64,000 nt of DNA, from positions 10,754,190-10,818,189 of the forward strand of contig NW_020653726.1 in the NCBI RefSeq assembly GCF_003589595.1. Direction: 5' to 3'. This DNA comes from Hyposmocoma kahamanoa. Taxonomy: Eukaryota > Arthropoda > Insecta > Lepidoptera > Cosmopterigidae. The notes below the pieces were generated by a model. That model worked only from the letters and a program-made list of their open reading frames with translations. It did no database searches and was not told the DNA's origin. Each line of letters begins with the position of its first letter. Within the stretch, counting starts at the first letter, position 1. Both the position numbers and the translations under genes were made by a program. Positions 48,801 to 59,891 of the stretch are shown piece after piece.

Positions 48801-50016
48801 CGAAAGAGACTATGGATTCTATTGACGATTTACCTCCTCCACCCCCACTTGATAATGAATTCACAGATATTAGTGCCGACGTGCCGTCGGTAACTGCAAA
48901 TGAAATTAAGGAAGTTATCGTCAAACCCGATCACATATCGAACAACGTTGAGGTTAACGGAGTCAGTTCGGAGATTCTTAACGGAAACGAAGATGTGGAT
49001 CACCAAAATTTGAAAAACAAAAACAAGAATTTGATTGACAACGCGAAAGAAAACTTCGAAAGCAATGGGAACGTAGAGGAAGTCACCACAGAAGCGACAA
49101 TTGAGAAAAAGGCGAGTGAGATCACAGAGGAGAAAGTGATTACCCCGGAGGAGTCGCTGCCGCCATCACTATCGGAGGCGAGCGAGGCGGCGGGTAGTGA
49201 GCTGAGCGACGCGTTCCCGCCGCCGCCCGCCGAGCTGTGCGCGCCTGCCGAGCCTCCGCCACACGCCAACGACACGCCCCAGGTGAATACGACCGCGCAC
49301 TCTTGCTCTTGTAGTGGATTAGCTAACTTATGGACCATTTTGGCATCCCGTTAACCGTTGTAATTTAGTTCCATGTGCATCTACCAGCATGCGTCGACGT
49401 CATTAACTGGAAGATTGGAGTGTGCTCTATTGAATCGTACTTACTTAAAATTATGAAACCGAAAGTGGTCCTTCGCCATACCCTCGTTCCTATCCCTTTC
49501 CGATGCTTATCCCCCATGTAGGATTCACAGCATGAACATCTAATGCTTCAGTGCTAACACGAAATTGTAATTCTTACTGATTAATGAATGAACTGTCTAT
49601 TTCGAGAACTTGTCAATTTCCATTTGTGTAAATAAAATCACAATATTAATTTTCTTTGTACTACATTTTGTTTGTGTGCGACATTCAACAACTGCCATTT
49701 TAGATGTTTTGTATGCGCTATTTATTGGTTTTATATTACAAAAATATGAACATATAATGTAACAATTTTGGGATAGAAACTTTTACTCTTGTTGGTAATG
49801 TGTGTTATGGTTTCAGGAGCCTCTCCCCGTATCTGACAAGTTAGCCGATTTGATCCCTGAAGTCCCTGTCGTGCCAGACTTAAACACTGAAACGGTAAAT
49901 ATAATCAATAAAAGATCACTAAGTTTTGACAAGTGGTTAACCAACTTGAAGTTAGTATAATCAATATGTTGTATCAGTTGCAGGAGACGACGACCGACGT
50001 AACGGTGGCAAACTAA
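39850..50016 (+). CDS. Akap200: A-kinase anchor protein 200 / MARCKS-like scaffold, complete
   Basis: A membrane-associated scaffold that in Drosophila binds PKA regulatory subunit, actin and calmodulin. Six coding exons, all joined in phase 0: 39850-40017, 41283-41483, 41721-41843, 47780-49282, 49817-49894 and 49984-50016, giving 701 residues. The start MGAKQSKRS is an N-myristoylation signal. Exon 3 is a basic effector domain, VKKKWSLRSISFSRKDKPK, with Ser sites flanked by Lys/Arg/Trp/Phe as in MARCKS. Exon 4 (501 codons) is Glu/Pro/Ala-rich, with PPPPP runs, and looks intrinsically disordered. The C-terminus is TTTDVTVAN. The upstream AG at 39827-39828 marks a spliced 5' UTR. The effector domain on its own exon allows isoforms without it, as reported for the fly gene. 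The exon 2 donor (GTGATT) is weak. The PKA-binding helix could not be placed. Confidence 0.92.
40330..40495 (+). mobile_element. LINE reverse-transcriptase C-terminal fragment in Akap200 intron 1
   Basis: The plus strand reads WRTAREWNSLPAGLFPEIYK then LGLFKARIGII and a stop, the same C-terminal pattern as 21880-22135. It is followed by a short 3' tail with CATCGTCGACCTCATCGTCA. It is too short for any function. Confidence 0.75.
41844..47779 (+). other. Akap200 intron 3 (5.9 kb), no gene inside
   Basis: The largest intron of the gene. It separates the effector-domain exon from the long acidic exon. It starts GTGAGT and ends TTTCATAG. It is mostly AT-rich unique-looking DNA. A weak tRNA-like head is at 43418-43520 (TGGCGCAGTAGC and GTTCAAGCC), possibly a SINE remnant. 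Short open frames show no family match. No nested gene was recognised. Confidence 0.6.
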
Positions 50017-53000
50017 ATGTGGATCCGCACTCCCGCTTCCCGCGTACATAAGGCATGTGTCGGAAAATGAGCCTTTTATTTATTTCCAATTAGTACTGTG
50101 GAGTGAAGTCGAACTAAGTTCGAGCATTTTGCAATGTCGAAAGATGTGGATTCAGTTTCAAACGTGACCTTTCGTATAGAATGATCATAGAATAAGTTTA
50201 GCGTGCTTTGCTTCTGTAAAATTAAGATTTTATACATTTATTCGCTAGGATCGAGTTTTTTTATAATTATATACAATAACAAAGTTATGTAGGCAGTATA
50301 CGGTGCGATAAGTTGGTGCCATTATTACAGGGGTATTAGTTTTGACGTTGTCGCGTGATTCTCCTACACTAGCTCTCAAATAACCTTTCTTTTTCATATC
50401 GAACGGGAAGCTCACGTTGTTCTCATTCTGTCCGTATGTATTTTAAACATATATTCGATCTCACCTACACATTTTGCTCAAATTATGAAACGTAAACAAC
50501 CACATAACGTAATGAAATGTGTTGAATATTTCCTGTTTAGAAATACGATGCGTTTGGTTATGTATGATCAAGTAGAAAAAGATAGGTCGACGACGTAGTA
50601 CATGTAGAGTTAATGAAGGTGTCAAATAACTGAGCGCATTGTACACGAAGGTTGTTGTATATACTATAATTGTGCCACATGCACTCTGGTGCGACTGAAG
50701 ACACCTCGCGACTAATCGAGAGATGTTGAAGCTTTTATCATTGGAAAGCTGTTAACATTAATTATTGGTAATTATTCAATCGTATCAACTATTAATATTG
50801 TATTAAATTTAAATGGTATACCGCTAGATGATAAAATATCATCGTTTTTACTAGTTTGATACATTACTATTATGTATATAAGAAATAATTGAGATTGCAG
50901 ACATTTTATTTCACAAAATATTTTTTGTTCATATAAAATATTCTGTTATTTGTGTGTCAAGGTAAAAGAATAAAAACATTGTAAATTGTGAGCGCGACTA
51001 AAAATGATTTCCATTTATCTCCACTAGTGTTAAATTTTTATTATGAACTTATATATTCAGCTCCTAATTTATGTTAAGTTGTATAAATTTAGTTTATCAG
51101 CTCTCTGAAATGCAAACTCATGAAATTAAGTATTGGATAATTGTCGCTTATACCTTAGTGATGATATCATTATATAAGTTTAGGCTCACATGATCAGAAT
51201 ATGGAATCTTGTGGTTGTCGTAACATTCTGAATTATTATAATGGACAATTATAAAACTTAGGACTTAATTTAGTGGCCAAGTTTTTGATTACACTATACA
51301 ATTTTTATGAATATACAGACATACATAATTATAATTCTAGTAGACAGTAGTATATCGAGTTAGCGGAGGCAGCACGATCATAAGAGCTGTCTTTTCTGTA
51401 TCTATTCCCATTTCTTACATACAATTAGTCCAACTCATAAGGTTTGATACTATTATACAACGTGTCATTTTTCTGTAGTAATTCAAGTCCAATAATTGTA
51501 TGTCATAAACATTTTTGTAATTTTATACACTTTTTATGAAATTTCAAGTGATCTGCATGATTGGGAGGCCGGCTCCAAGTATTAGCAGTATGCAAGTGAG
51601 ACATTCCATATCAAACTTGTACTAACCACACTTAGCTGATATTCTCGTTAGCCGCCGACGATGTTCCCGGGATCGTCATCTTAACCTAGCTCAAACTTTA
51701 CATACACGTATTAGTGTAAGGTGTTTAATATATTAGGTGTACGGAAGTACCTACATAAAGCATGGTGAACTAAGTGTGAGGTGCGTTCTTTGTGGTGTGC
51801 TAATTCGTTGCTATTATGCTCAATACATCAAAACGCCTCTGTAAGACCTACGTCACTTGCGACAGAGGACGCCTACATTTGGTTAAAGACGTAGTTGCAC
51901 TGAATAGCGTATAGGGTCACCTTGTCGGTACCACTACAAAGTACTCCGCCACAACATGCAGACTCCGTAGTTTCTTTTGTCTTTAAATATAAACAATCTT
52001 ATCTCTGTTGGCTACACCTCAATGGGTTTAGTGTTCAAATTAATCAAAACGTAAATATAATTCAGAAGTATAGCTGATGGAGTTATTTTTTGCAATAGTT
52101 GCTTTTATCTTGTATATCGTAATCGACATTTATTAATTATTTGCTCATTCAGAAATGAGGAATTGTATAATAAATAATTGAATATGTTACTCCAATTTTA
52201 TAACTTAATGTTGATGTGTGAATGTCTCTAATCAATAAATTTCAAAAACTGTATAGCATTGTTATTTATCTTCCACTTCGATACCTGACGTGAAAACAGC
52301 CGAGAAAGGAGGTTGTACGGGTGAACTGCCCCTCCACAACCAAGTTGTGAAGGGGCAACCGAATTAAATTTGATTAATGCACGTGAACCTTGTGTACTAT
52401 ATTGGGTTGATCCGCCTCGGCGCAACTATTGTAGTTTTTGAAATTTGACGTGTTAATTGAATATTGGCACGTGCTTAGCTAGACGAGTCAAATTACAAAA
52501 ATTGTACCACGGAAGGGACCCACAAAATTGTAATCCTATCCAAATCTAAATGGATATTACGATAGTCGTTATATCTTAAAATGTGTAGAACGCATCCATG
52601 AATTATTTATGAAAATAGTGAAGTAGTAGCCTATCCCTATCTCTGTATATATATATATATGTATAATACTGGATTACAGAAACCTTTTACGACATAGTAA
52701 AATGTATTTTTTTAATTTAATGTATGTTGGAATGGGCAAAATTTATATATTTTAGGAGGTCGATTTTTATTGCTAGAAGCTTTCTTAAATATTAAAAGAA
52801 TAGCTAATTTTTAAATTTGGTATCAAAAGTTTCCTTTTGAAATGAAATTTAATGTTGGTTAAAAGTTGATAGAATGAATAAAAATAAATAGGCAAAGCCA
52901 AAAGTTAAGTTAGTGCTGTACCATCGGAACAATCGTGCTGATTCGGATTATATCTTTTGGCTACATAAATGTGTGTAACTATATTTTGAATTTCATATGT

Positions 53001-53200
53001 ATAAATGGTAAGGTATAATTTTCCAACAAAGATTTTTGTCCCATTGTACTTGTCTTTAGCCGTCGCAAAAATTAAAAAAATATCTTTATTTCTGTAAGCA
53101 ATTACACTTAATCACCACTGCTCATTCATTTAAGTTTGACTCTCCTACAGATATAAATAATCAAAATTTCTGTGGATTTCCCTGAAAAGAATGAGTAAAC
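50017..53200 (+). other. Akap200 3' UTR and flank
   Basis: AT-rich DNA after the Akap200 stop. Candidate plus-strand poly(A) signals include AATAAA at 50969-50974 and others near 52165 and 52235. A GC-rich hairpin lies at 52328-52356. No coding exon was seen before the LINE that starts near 53.2 kb. Confidence 0.5.
52328..52356. other. Short GC-rich hairpin
   Basis: GCCCCTCCACAAC and GTTGTGAAGGGGC can pair over 13 bp with one mismatch around a CAA loop. It stands out in AT-rich DNA. It is too short for a microRNA precursor. It could be the hub of a small inverted-repeat element. Confidence 0.6.
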
Positions 53201-53299
53201 AACTCCAGTGGTCGCTCAATGCAAAATATTCCATGTGTATATTTCACATTCACAATATTCCTTTCAAACACAAAGAACCTCACTTTTAACAAGTCACTT

Positions 53300-56200
53300 T
53301 TTTCATCCAAGTATGCTGAAACTGTTACGGCTATGGATACGAACCAGGCGGGTCCTTCGGCTCCCCTGGGTCGGAATCCAGCAGCTCAGGCGCGCATTCG
53401 ACTGAGCGGGTCTCGCCGGAAGAGAGTACAGGGCCTTATGAGAACAGGTATGAGCTACGCAGAAGCTCTGCCTCTAACTGAAAAGCCCTGGAGTGAACTT
53501 CCGGTGCCTAAACCATCTCCAAAGCGCAAAAGCATGGACGGTCAGAGGAGGTGTCGCCACAGGAACACGCAAGGAAGGCTCCGCCAGGTTGAACGAATTG
53601 GCGGGCTCTCTGCGCGTGGGTATCCGGAATTCGGAACCCATATCAGAGGAGCAAATAGAGCTGGTGAAGCTGTTTCTGGTCCGCACAATAGCGCATGGCG
53701 AGGGACCAAAGTGCCTGGGCATCTCTCACAACCTAGGCTGGATTCTTCTGACCTGCAATGACCAAGCAAGTGCAGACTGGCTTGTGGGAAAGATCGGCAA
53801 TTTGAAGCTGTGACTGGAAGCCCAGCTGTCCTTCATTAAGGAAAGCGAGCTTCCGAAGCCCACCACCGTCACCACTTACATTCCCAAGAGGGATGTGAGT
53901 TGGTGCAGATGGTCATCAGCCTGCTGGGGCTCCAAAATGGAGGTCTCCGTACGGAAGTATGGAAGATTCTTCACGCAAGGGAAGATGCGAACGGATGGGT
54001 AGTCGCGTTCGCTCTTGATGACCCATCTGTGGAGAATCTCCGTGCCTCAAATTGCCGGTCACACCTTGGTTTTAAACAGGTCACGTTTAAGATCAAGGGG
54101 TGCCTTGCACTTTCAACGGCAGCACAGCGCGGGTGCCTCGGTCACGAAACCAGGGTCGGTTACTAGTCCCCTCGAAGAATCGGGGCTGGGAACCTCAGCG
54201 CAGATGCCCCGCGCCTGACCCGTCTTCCACGGCCCAGGGAAAACATGACGGGGCTGCCCCGTCTGCGAATCTTGGGTGCATCGCCCCAGAAGAATCGTGG
54301 ACGGGAGACGGTGCACACTCGGACAGCACCCGCTGTCCCGGGTGTAGTCCAAACAGCGCAGTCCACAAAAGTGCCAGTACTGGGGCGGTTCGGCCTAAAA
54401 TTGCCACAGTAATGGCACTAAATGACGGCCTAGATAGTTCAGGACCGTGGTTTTCAGCACCGAACCCACGTGGCCATAGTACGGCACGTGGAGGAGTGCA
54501 AGGGCGCGGGGCTGCCAACCCGTGCGGCTCACGAGGACGGTCTCGTCCTCGTAGCGTCGGGGGCAGCAACGCGGCCGGGGTTTTAATCCCCGCTAGATGG
54601 CGCCCACGGGGGAAAGGGTGAGGGTTCTCCAAGCAAACCTCCACCATGCCGTGGCTGTGGTGGAGTGTTGCTTCGCGAAAGGCAATATGGGTGTCGCCCT
54701 CATTAAGGAACCTTGGCTTAACTACACAAACGTAATGGGACTCAAAGTCGATCTACAACACTTGTGGAAGTAGATCCAGAGCGTGCATTGTTTATGACAA
54801 AAATTAACCTTGTGCCTGTTCCAGAGTTCTGTACTGACGACTTTGTAGCAGCATATTTATTTCCCCGGAAAAGCCCTCGGGCCAAGATAATCTTATGCTC
54901 AGCCTATTTACCTGGAGAAAAGAACAGCTCCACGTAAGATCTGACACGACTGGCGGAATACGCTCAAAAACACAAAGCAGAGCTTCTGGTGGGATGTGAT
55001 GCCAACGCTCACCACACCGCTTGGGAGACCTCGGACATCAATAACAGAGGCGAGTTACTATATGACTTTATCCTATCAAATTGCCTGTATCTTAATAACG
55101 AAGGATGTACACCAACTTTTGTTACTAGGTCAAGACAAGAAATTCTGGACATTACTTTCTCTACGGCAAGACTAGCCGGACTTATAACCGGCTGGCATGT
55201 TAGTGTTGACACGTGAATGTCGGATCATAAACATATAAAATTTGATCTGGGAGCAGGAGATGTCTGCCACCTCACTACATTTAGGAATCCAAGAGACGCG
55301 GCCTGAGACGTCTATTGAGACAGACTAGGGCAGTATCTACGAGGGTGTCCTAAATCGATCTAAACCACTGAGAGCCTAGACTTAGCTGTTGAGTTCAATA
55401 CCAGGGGCATCATCAGTGCTTTTGATGAAAGCTGCCCACCAAAAATTCGGACCTGCACTAGGAAGGTTCCGTGGTGGAACGCCAAACTGAGATAATTAAG
55501 ACAGAAATTCGATTCGAGCATCGTGGAGGCGTTTTTGTGAGATCATTTGTGCTCCTCAAGGTGCACGTCTACACAGAATGCTTGCCAAAGCCAAGTCCCA
55601 TCCAATCTAATGTTAACCCACTTGCCGGTGGCCTTGGTCGACTCGCTTACTAACCCAGTAATTACTAACGCAGATTGAACAGAGCCGCCAACATTTTAAG
55701 ACCTCGACAAGTGGCTTGAACTACTAGCTCGTTTAAATCGTACAAATCCCCACGTGAGGACAGTATTACTCCCATCTTAATGCAGCAGGGTATAAGTGTA
55801 CTCTTGCCATACCTGCCAAAATATATAGAGCCAGTCTTGCTTGGGGACACATACCGATACAATGGACAACGTGCAAAGTTTTATTTATACCAAAGGCAGG
55901 CAGAAAGGACTACTCTCTTGCAAAGTCCTTTAGACCCATCTGCGTAACCTCATTCTTGCTCAAAGCAATGGAGAAGGTACTTGACAATCACATTAGGCTT
56001 CTTCCTTAATATATAGACCTATCCATCACACTCAACACGCCTATTAAAGTGGAAAATGCACAGAGACAGCTCTGCTCCACCTTGTGGACAGGGCTGAAAG
56101 AGCGATTGAGGACAAACAAATAGCACTATGCGCCTTTCTTGACATAGAGGGTGCTTTTGACAATACAACTTATTCGTACTCTGGTAAAGGGACTAACCAG

Positions 56201-56846
56201 CAAAGGTGTAGACACTTCTACTACGAGATGGGTGCAAAACTTGTTATTAAGCCGCAGAGCCACAATCTCGTTACACGGGGACCGGCTTGTGGCCTCCACA
56301 GGAAGGGGTTGCCCGCAAGGTGGAGTAATTTCTCTTCTTCTTTTAACTCTTACTGTGGATCAGCTCCTGTATAGGCTGGCCGAACTGAACTTAGACGCCC
56401 AGGAATATGCGGATGACCTAGTGATCACAGTTCGAGGGCGCTGCCAAAGTACTATATCATCACTTATGCAAGGAGCTCTTGACACCATTTCCGCGTGGTG
56501 TCAAGATAACGGACTATCTATTAATGCGGAAAAGACAACTATTGTTCCCTTCACTAGGAAGCGGAAACTAGACAAGCTAGTGGAACTGATCCTTGGTGGC
56601 AGGGCTGTGAGTTTTTCCGCAGAAGTTAAATATTTAGGGGTAACCCTAGATCAAACCCTAAGGTGGAACTCTCATATAGCTAACACGGTCAACAAGGCCA
56701 AGATGGCCTTAGGTATCTGTAGTCATATGGCAGGACAGCATTGGGGTCTAAAACCAAAGATGACTTTCTGGTTATACAAGGCAATTGTGAGGCCCATAGT
56801 AACATATGCCTCCGTTGTTTGGAGTGGCAAAGTCAGTCAAACAACC
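53300..56846 (+). mobile_element. Decayed LOA/Jockey-type LINE, 3' truncated
   Basis: Two ORFs can be followed through many frameshifts and stops. ORF1 starts at 53334 (MDTNQAGPSAPLGRNP), has RLSGSRRKRVQGLMRTGMSY and later a segment near 53900-54110 with LQNGGLRTEVWKILHA, as in insect LINE ORF1 proteins. ORF2 shows an apurinic-type endonuclease (LIKEPWLN near 54700, GCDANAHHTAWETSD near 54995, MSDHKHIKFD near 55220) and reverse transcriptase (ALCAFLDIEGAFD near 56130, AQEYADDLVI near 56395, VKYLGVTLDQTLRWNSHI near 56625). Reading stops at WSGKVSQTTT, where a second LINE begins in the opposite strand. The clade is a judgement from motif style. Confidence 0.8.
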
Positions 56847-56849
56847 ACT

Positions 56850-57807
56850 CAAATCAAATCAACTCAAATCATTTATTTCTTTGTGATACACAGGTTATAA
56901 AGTTGTTACAAGAATGAATTCTGAATCACTGTGATCCGCCTTAAGGCATACAAAGTTTTCGTAGTTTTAGTAATTCTCATGCAATAATTTGTAATAATAT
57001 TATAATCATGCAGTCCAATTAATGCAACCTATTACTAATGAAACATAATAACAATAGTAAAATAATCAATAACAAATTTAATAATATGAAATGTAAATTT
57101 TATAAGAAATCTTCAATATTATAGAATGTCCAATCATTTAGGTAATTAAATAATAATTTCTTAAATTCTGCACAATCGTTGCAATTCCTAATTTCAAGTG
57201 GAAGTTTGTTATAAACCTTCGTAGCCTTATTTTAATTCGTAGCCCTATTACACTCTTTTGAAGTAGAGCAGTTTTACATGATCTACTTTTCAGTTGATGA
57301 GAACGGCGGGCTCGTGTGACGAATTCAAATAAATGAAGATGACGCTTTACGAAAAGTGAAATTTCAAATATATATAAGCATGGTAGAGTCAGTATTTTCA
57401 AATTTTTAAAATGTGGTTGACAGCTATGTTTTTTTCAAGCCGCTTATAGCCCGAATACATCTCTTTTGGGCTTTGAATATGCGTTCAATGTGTGGTGCAT
57501 TTCCCCAAAAAATGATTCCATACCTAAGGTTGGATGCTACATAACCATGGTAGGCGGTCACTAGAGCGTCTAAAGTTACTATTTTCGATAGCCTAAACAA
57601 TGCATAAGAAAACTTTAGTATCTTACCACATACATATTCTAGGTGTGTTTGCCATTTTAGATTATTATCTATATATAAACCTAAGAACTTTACTGTCATT
57701 GTTTCACCGAGCTCCTTGCTTTCATAGACCACTCTAGTTTGCATAGGTTTATTGTATCTTTGTTTAAAGTTCATAACTTTAGTTTTGTCAAGATTTATAA
57801 CTAGATC
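56850..57807 (-). mobile_element. LINE 2 (CR1/Jockey type), C-terminal part and tail
   Basis: The minus strand encodes the RT thumb and C-terminus: VINLDKTKVMNFKQRYNK, VKFLGLYIDNNLKWQTHLEY, then, after a shift, KVYNKLPLEIRNCNDCAEF and a stop near 57102. The 3' end is not poly(A) but AATGATTTGAGTTGATTTGA-type text at 56850-56880. This segment continues, across an inserted DNA element, at 59529-59668, and again at about 63950 and beyond. Confidence 0.85.
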
Positions 57808-59528
57808 CTTAGAATAATAACGCATAGAATGATAGTTTCATATCAAACGAACTGTCACAAGTGAGGCAAAAACCAAATTCATGTAGGCGTAAGCAACTTG
57901 TAACTACGCTCGTCGGCACGCACACAAATATACAAATAATGATGCCATGGAATAACATTTCCCTCAAAAGTGGGGAAATTGTATCTTGCTTAACTCATCA
58001 TTAAGTTAAAGGTGCCTACAGATTTGCCCGACATTGTCGATCAGGTGCCTACAGATATGCTCGGTTTTGTCGATGAAAAACGAATATAGCACTTATTTGT
58101 AAATCCAAGATGGCGGACACGATTTTTCAAAATATGCTATATGGGTATCCTTTTCGAGGTATTTGGGGATGCTCATTACGAATATGGCACTCATTTCTAA
58201 ATCCAAGATGGCGGACACGAGTTTTCAAATAAATGCAATATGGGTATCATTTTCGAGGTACTTGGGGGTGCTCATGACGAATATGGCACTCATTTCTACA
58301 TCCAAGATGGCGGGCACGATTTTTCAAAAAAATGCAATATGGGTATCATTTTCGAGGTACTTGGGGGTGCTCATTACGAATATGGCACTCATTTGTAAAT
58401 CCAAGATGGCGGGCACGATTTTTTCAAAAAAATGCTATGTGGGTATCATTTTCGAGGTATTTGGGGATGCTCAATGTGAATATGGCACTATTTGTAAATC
58501 CAAGATGGCGGGCACGATTTTTCAAATAATGGCAAGTTGGGTATCGTTTTCGAGGTATTTGGGGGTGCTCATTACGAATATTGCTTTTATTTGAACTGTC
58601 GTGTTTGCCATCTTGGATTTAGAAATGAGTCCCATATTTGTATTGAACATTCCCAAACATCTCGAAAACGATACCCAACTTGCCATTATTCGAAAAATCG
58701 CGCCCGCCATCTTGGATTTAGAAATAAGTGCCATATTCGAAACCTAAAACCGAAAATGCCATAAGCAAACATTAAAGAAAATAACTGTTAAAATAGATTA
58801 AAAAATCGCTTAAGAATGCTCCCCTTTTAAGAAAATAAAATATTTTAATATAAAATATTTCTCTTGAGTTACGAAAAGAAAGACATATATTAAGCTATCA
58901 AAGTTGTACTGGTGGTGCCAACACTATAGTAGAAACAAATATATACTGTAAATTTGTTGCAATATGTGCTCCAATTCAAATAAAATTAATATAAATAATT
59001 ATTCAATAAAGCATGAACGCAGAGCCGTTAAAAGTATTATAAAATAATTAAGTGTCCCAATCACTTACAGGAGTTAACGAAAACATTTAATGTTTATTCG
59101 AGTAAATATTAGTTCAAAATGCGCAAATAAATCGAAATTACAGGCACCACTAAAATTTACGTAATATAATTATTTTGATACAGAATAGCAAAATGGGGAG
59201 AAAAAAAATTCGTTACTTTGCAACACTTTCGTATCTTGTTGCCGCGAAATTATTTTTCTGTTTTAGTGAATATTTACATAAAAATATGAGTTGAAACGCA
59301 TTACTTACTTGTGGAATGCGATGTTAGTGTCTATTTTGTTTGTCTGTTGTATTTTCACACCCATTTACCGCACATTTCGTCATTTTTAGCAAAAAATTTT
59401 GGAGCTGTTCGCGGTGCAATATGACCTTGAGCACTAACAGCCCGCGCGCTCCTGGGACGCGTTTGGAACCCTCTAACTTGCCTCACTTAGCGTGTGCGGG
59501 CTTGGTTTCTATGCGTTATTATTCTAAG
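57808..59528. mobile_element. Non-autonomous DNA transposon with 22-bp TIRs and perfect 8-bp duplication
   Basis: 1721 bp. Left TIR 57808-57829 starts CTTAGAATAATAACGCATAG; the right TIR 59507-59528 is its perfect inverse over 22 bp. Both sides carry ACTAGATC (57800-57807 and 59529-59536). The interior includes a 99-bp minisatellite (58085-58590) with two inverted copies (58600-58745) and AT-rich filler. No transposase is seen. An 8-bp duplication is typical of hAT, and also of P elements; these termini do not show the usual hAT CAGxG start, so the superfamily is open. Confidence 0.92.
58085..58745. repeat. 99-bp minisatellite with inverted units
   Basis: AAATCCAAGATGGCGG recurs at 58101, 58199, 58298, 58397 and 58496 (spacing 98-99). 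Each unit also has GGGTATCATTTTCGAGGTA and GCTCATTACGAATATGGCAC. Two further units near 58600 and 58700 are inverted (CCATCTTGGATTTAGAAAT), so the array can fold back. The 143-residue open frame over it is a repeat artefact. Confidence 0.95.
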
Positions 59529-59668
59529 ACTAGATCATTATATTTAAGCCATTCAATAATAGAGTTCAAACTTGTATATATATTTGTTTCATTGTCATAA
59601 ATTACCGTACAATCATCCGCAAGCAATATCATAGGGTCGTTAATTGATTTATGGTTTAAGATATTTAT
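59529..59668 (-). mobile_element. LINE 2, reverse-transcriptase core fragment
   Basis: The minus strand reads NHKSINDPMILLADDCTVIY and NSIIEWLKYNDLV, including the catalytic ADD. It ends at the GATCTAGT duplication. Removing the 57808-59528 element and one duplication joins it in frame to VINLDKTK at 57799. Its 5' side abuts the 3' end of LINE 3. Confidence 0.9.
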
Positions 59669-59891
59669 TTCTCAAAGAACATACATATTCACTTAACGAG
59701 AAATACAAGGTATCATAAAATTTCTACACAGAGTACTTGTTGACTAAATATTTAAAAGAAGGTATACAAATAAAACTTAATGATCTGACTTAGCAAAAAA
59801 ATAACAGCAACAAGGCTTTAATCAAGTATCGCATATCAATTGCCATGGTGACAATTTGATAGCAATTACTACTGAAATAAAAGTAAAAACA

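Noticed and set aside
47689..49338. Several long minus-strand open frames rich in Ser, Ala and Gly
   Set aside because: They are antisense shadows of the Glu/Pro/Ala-rich Akap200 exon 4.
49283..49354. Open frame continuing past Akap200 exon 4 (VNTTAHSCSCSGLAN...)
   Set aside because: It starts exactly at a GTGAAT donor after CCCCAG. The next in-phase exon at 49817 continues the acidic composition, so this is intron read-through, though a retained-intron isoform cannot be excluded.
54100..54647. Long GC-rich open frames on both strands (up to 173 residues)
   Set aside because: They lie in the ORF1 3' region of the decayed LOA-like LINE, which has high GC and few stops by chance; no domain was recognised.
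58163..58594. 143-residue plus-strand open frame with repeats of ISKSKMA
   Set aside because: It is a translation of the 99-bp minisatellite (99 is divisible by three, so the frame repeats).
58085..58745. Regularly spaced repeats resembling a CRISPR array
   Set aside because: Whole 99-bp units are repeated, without unique spacers, in a eukaryotic transposon.
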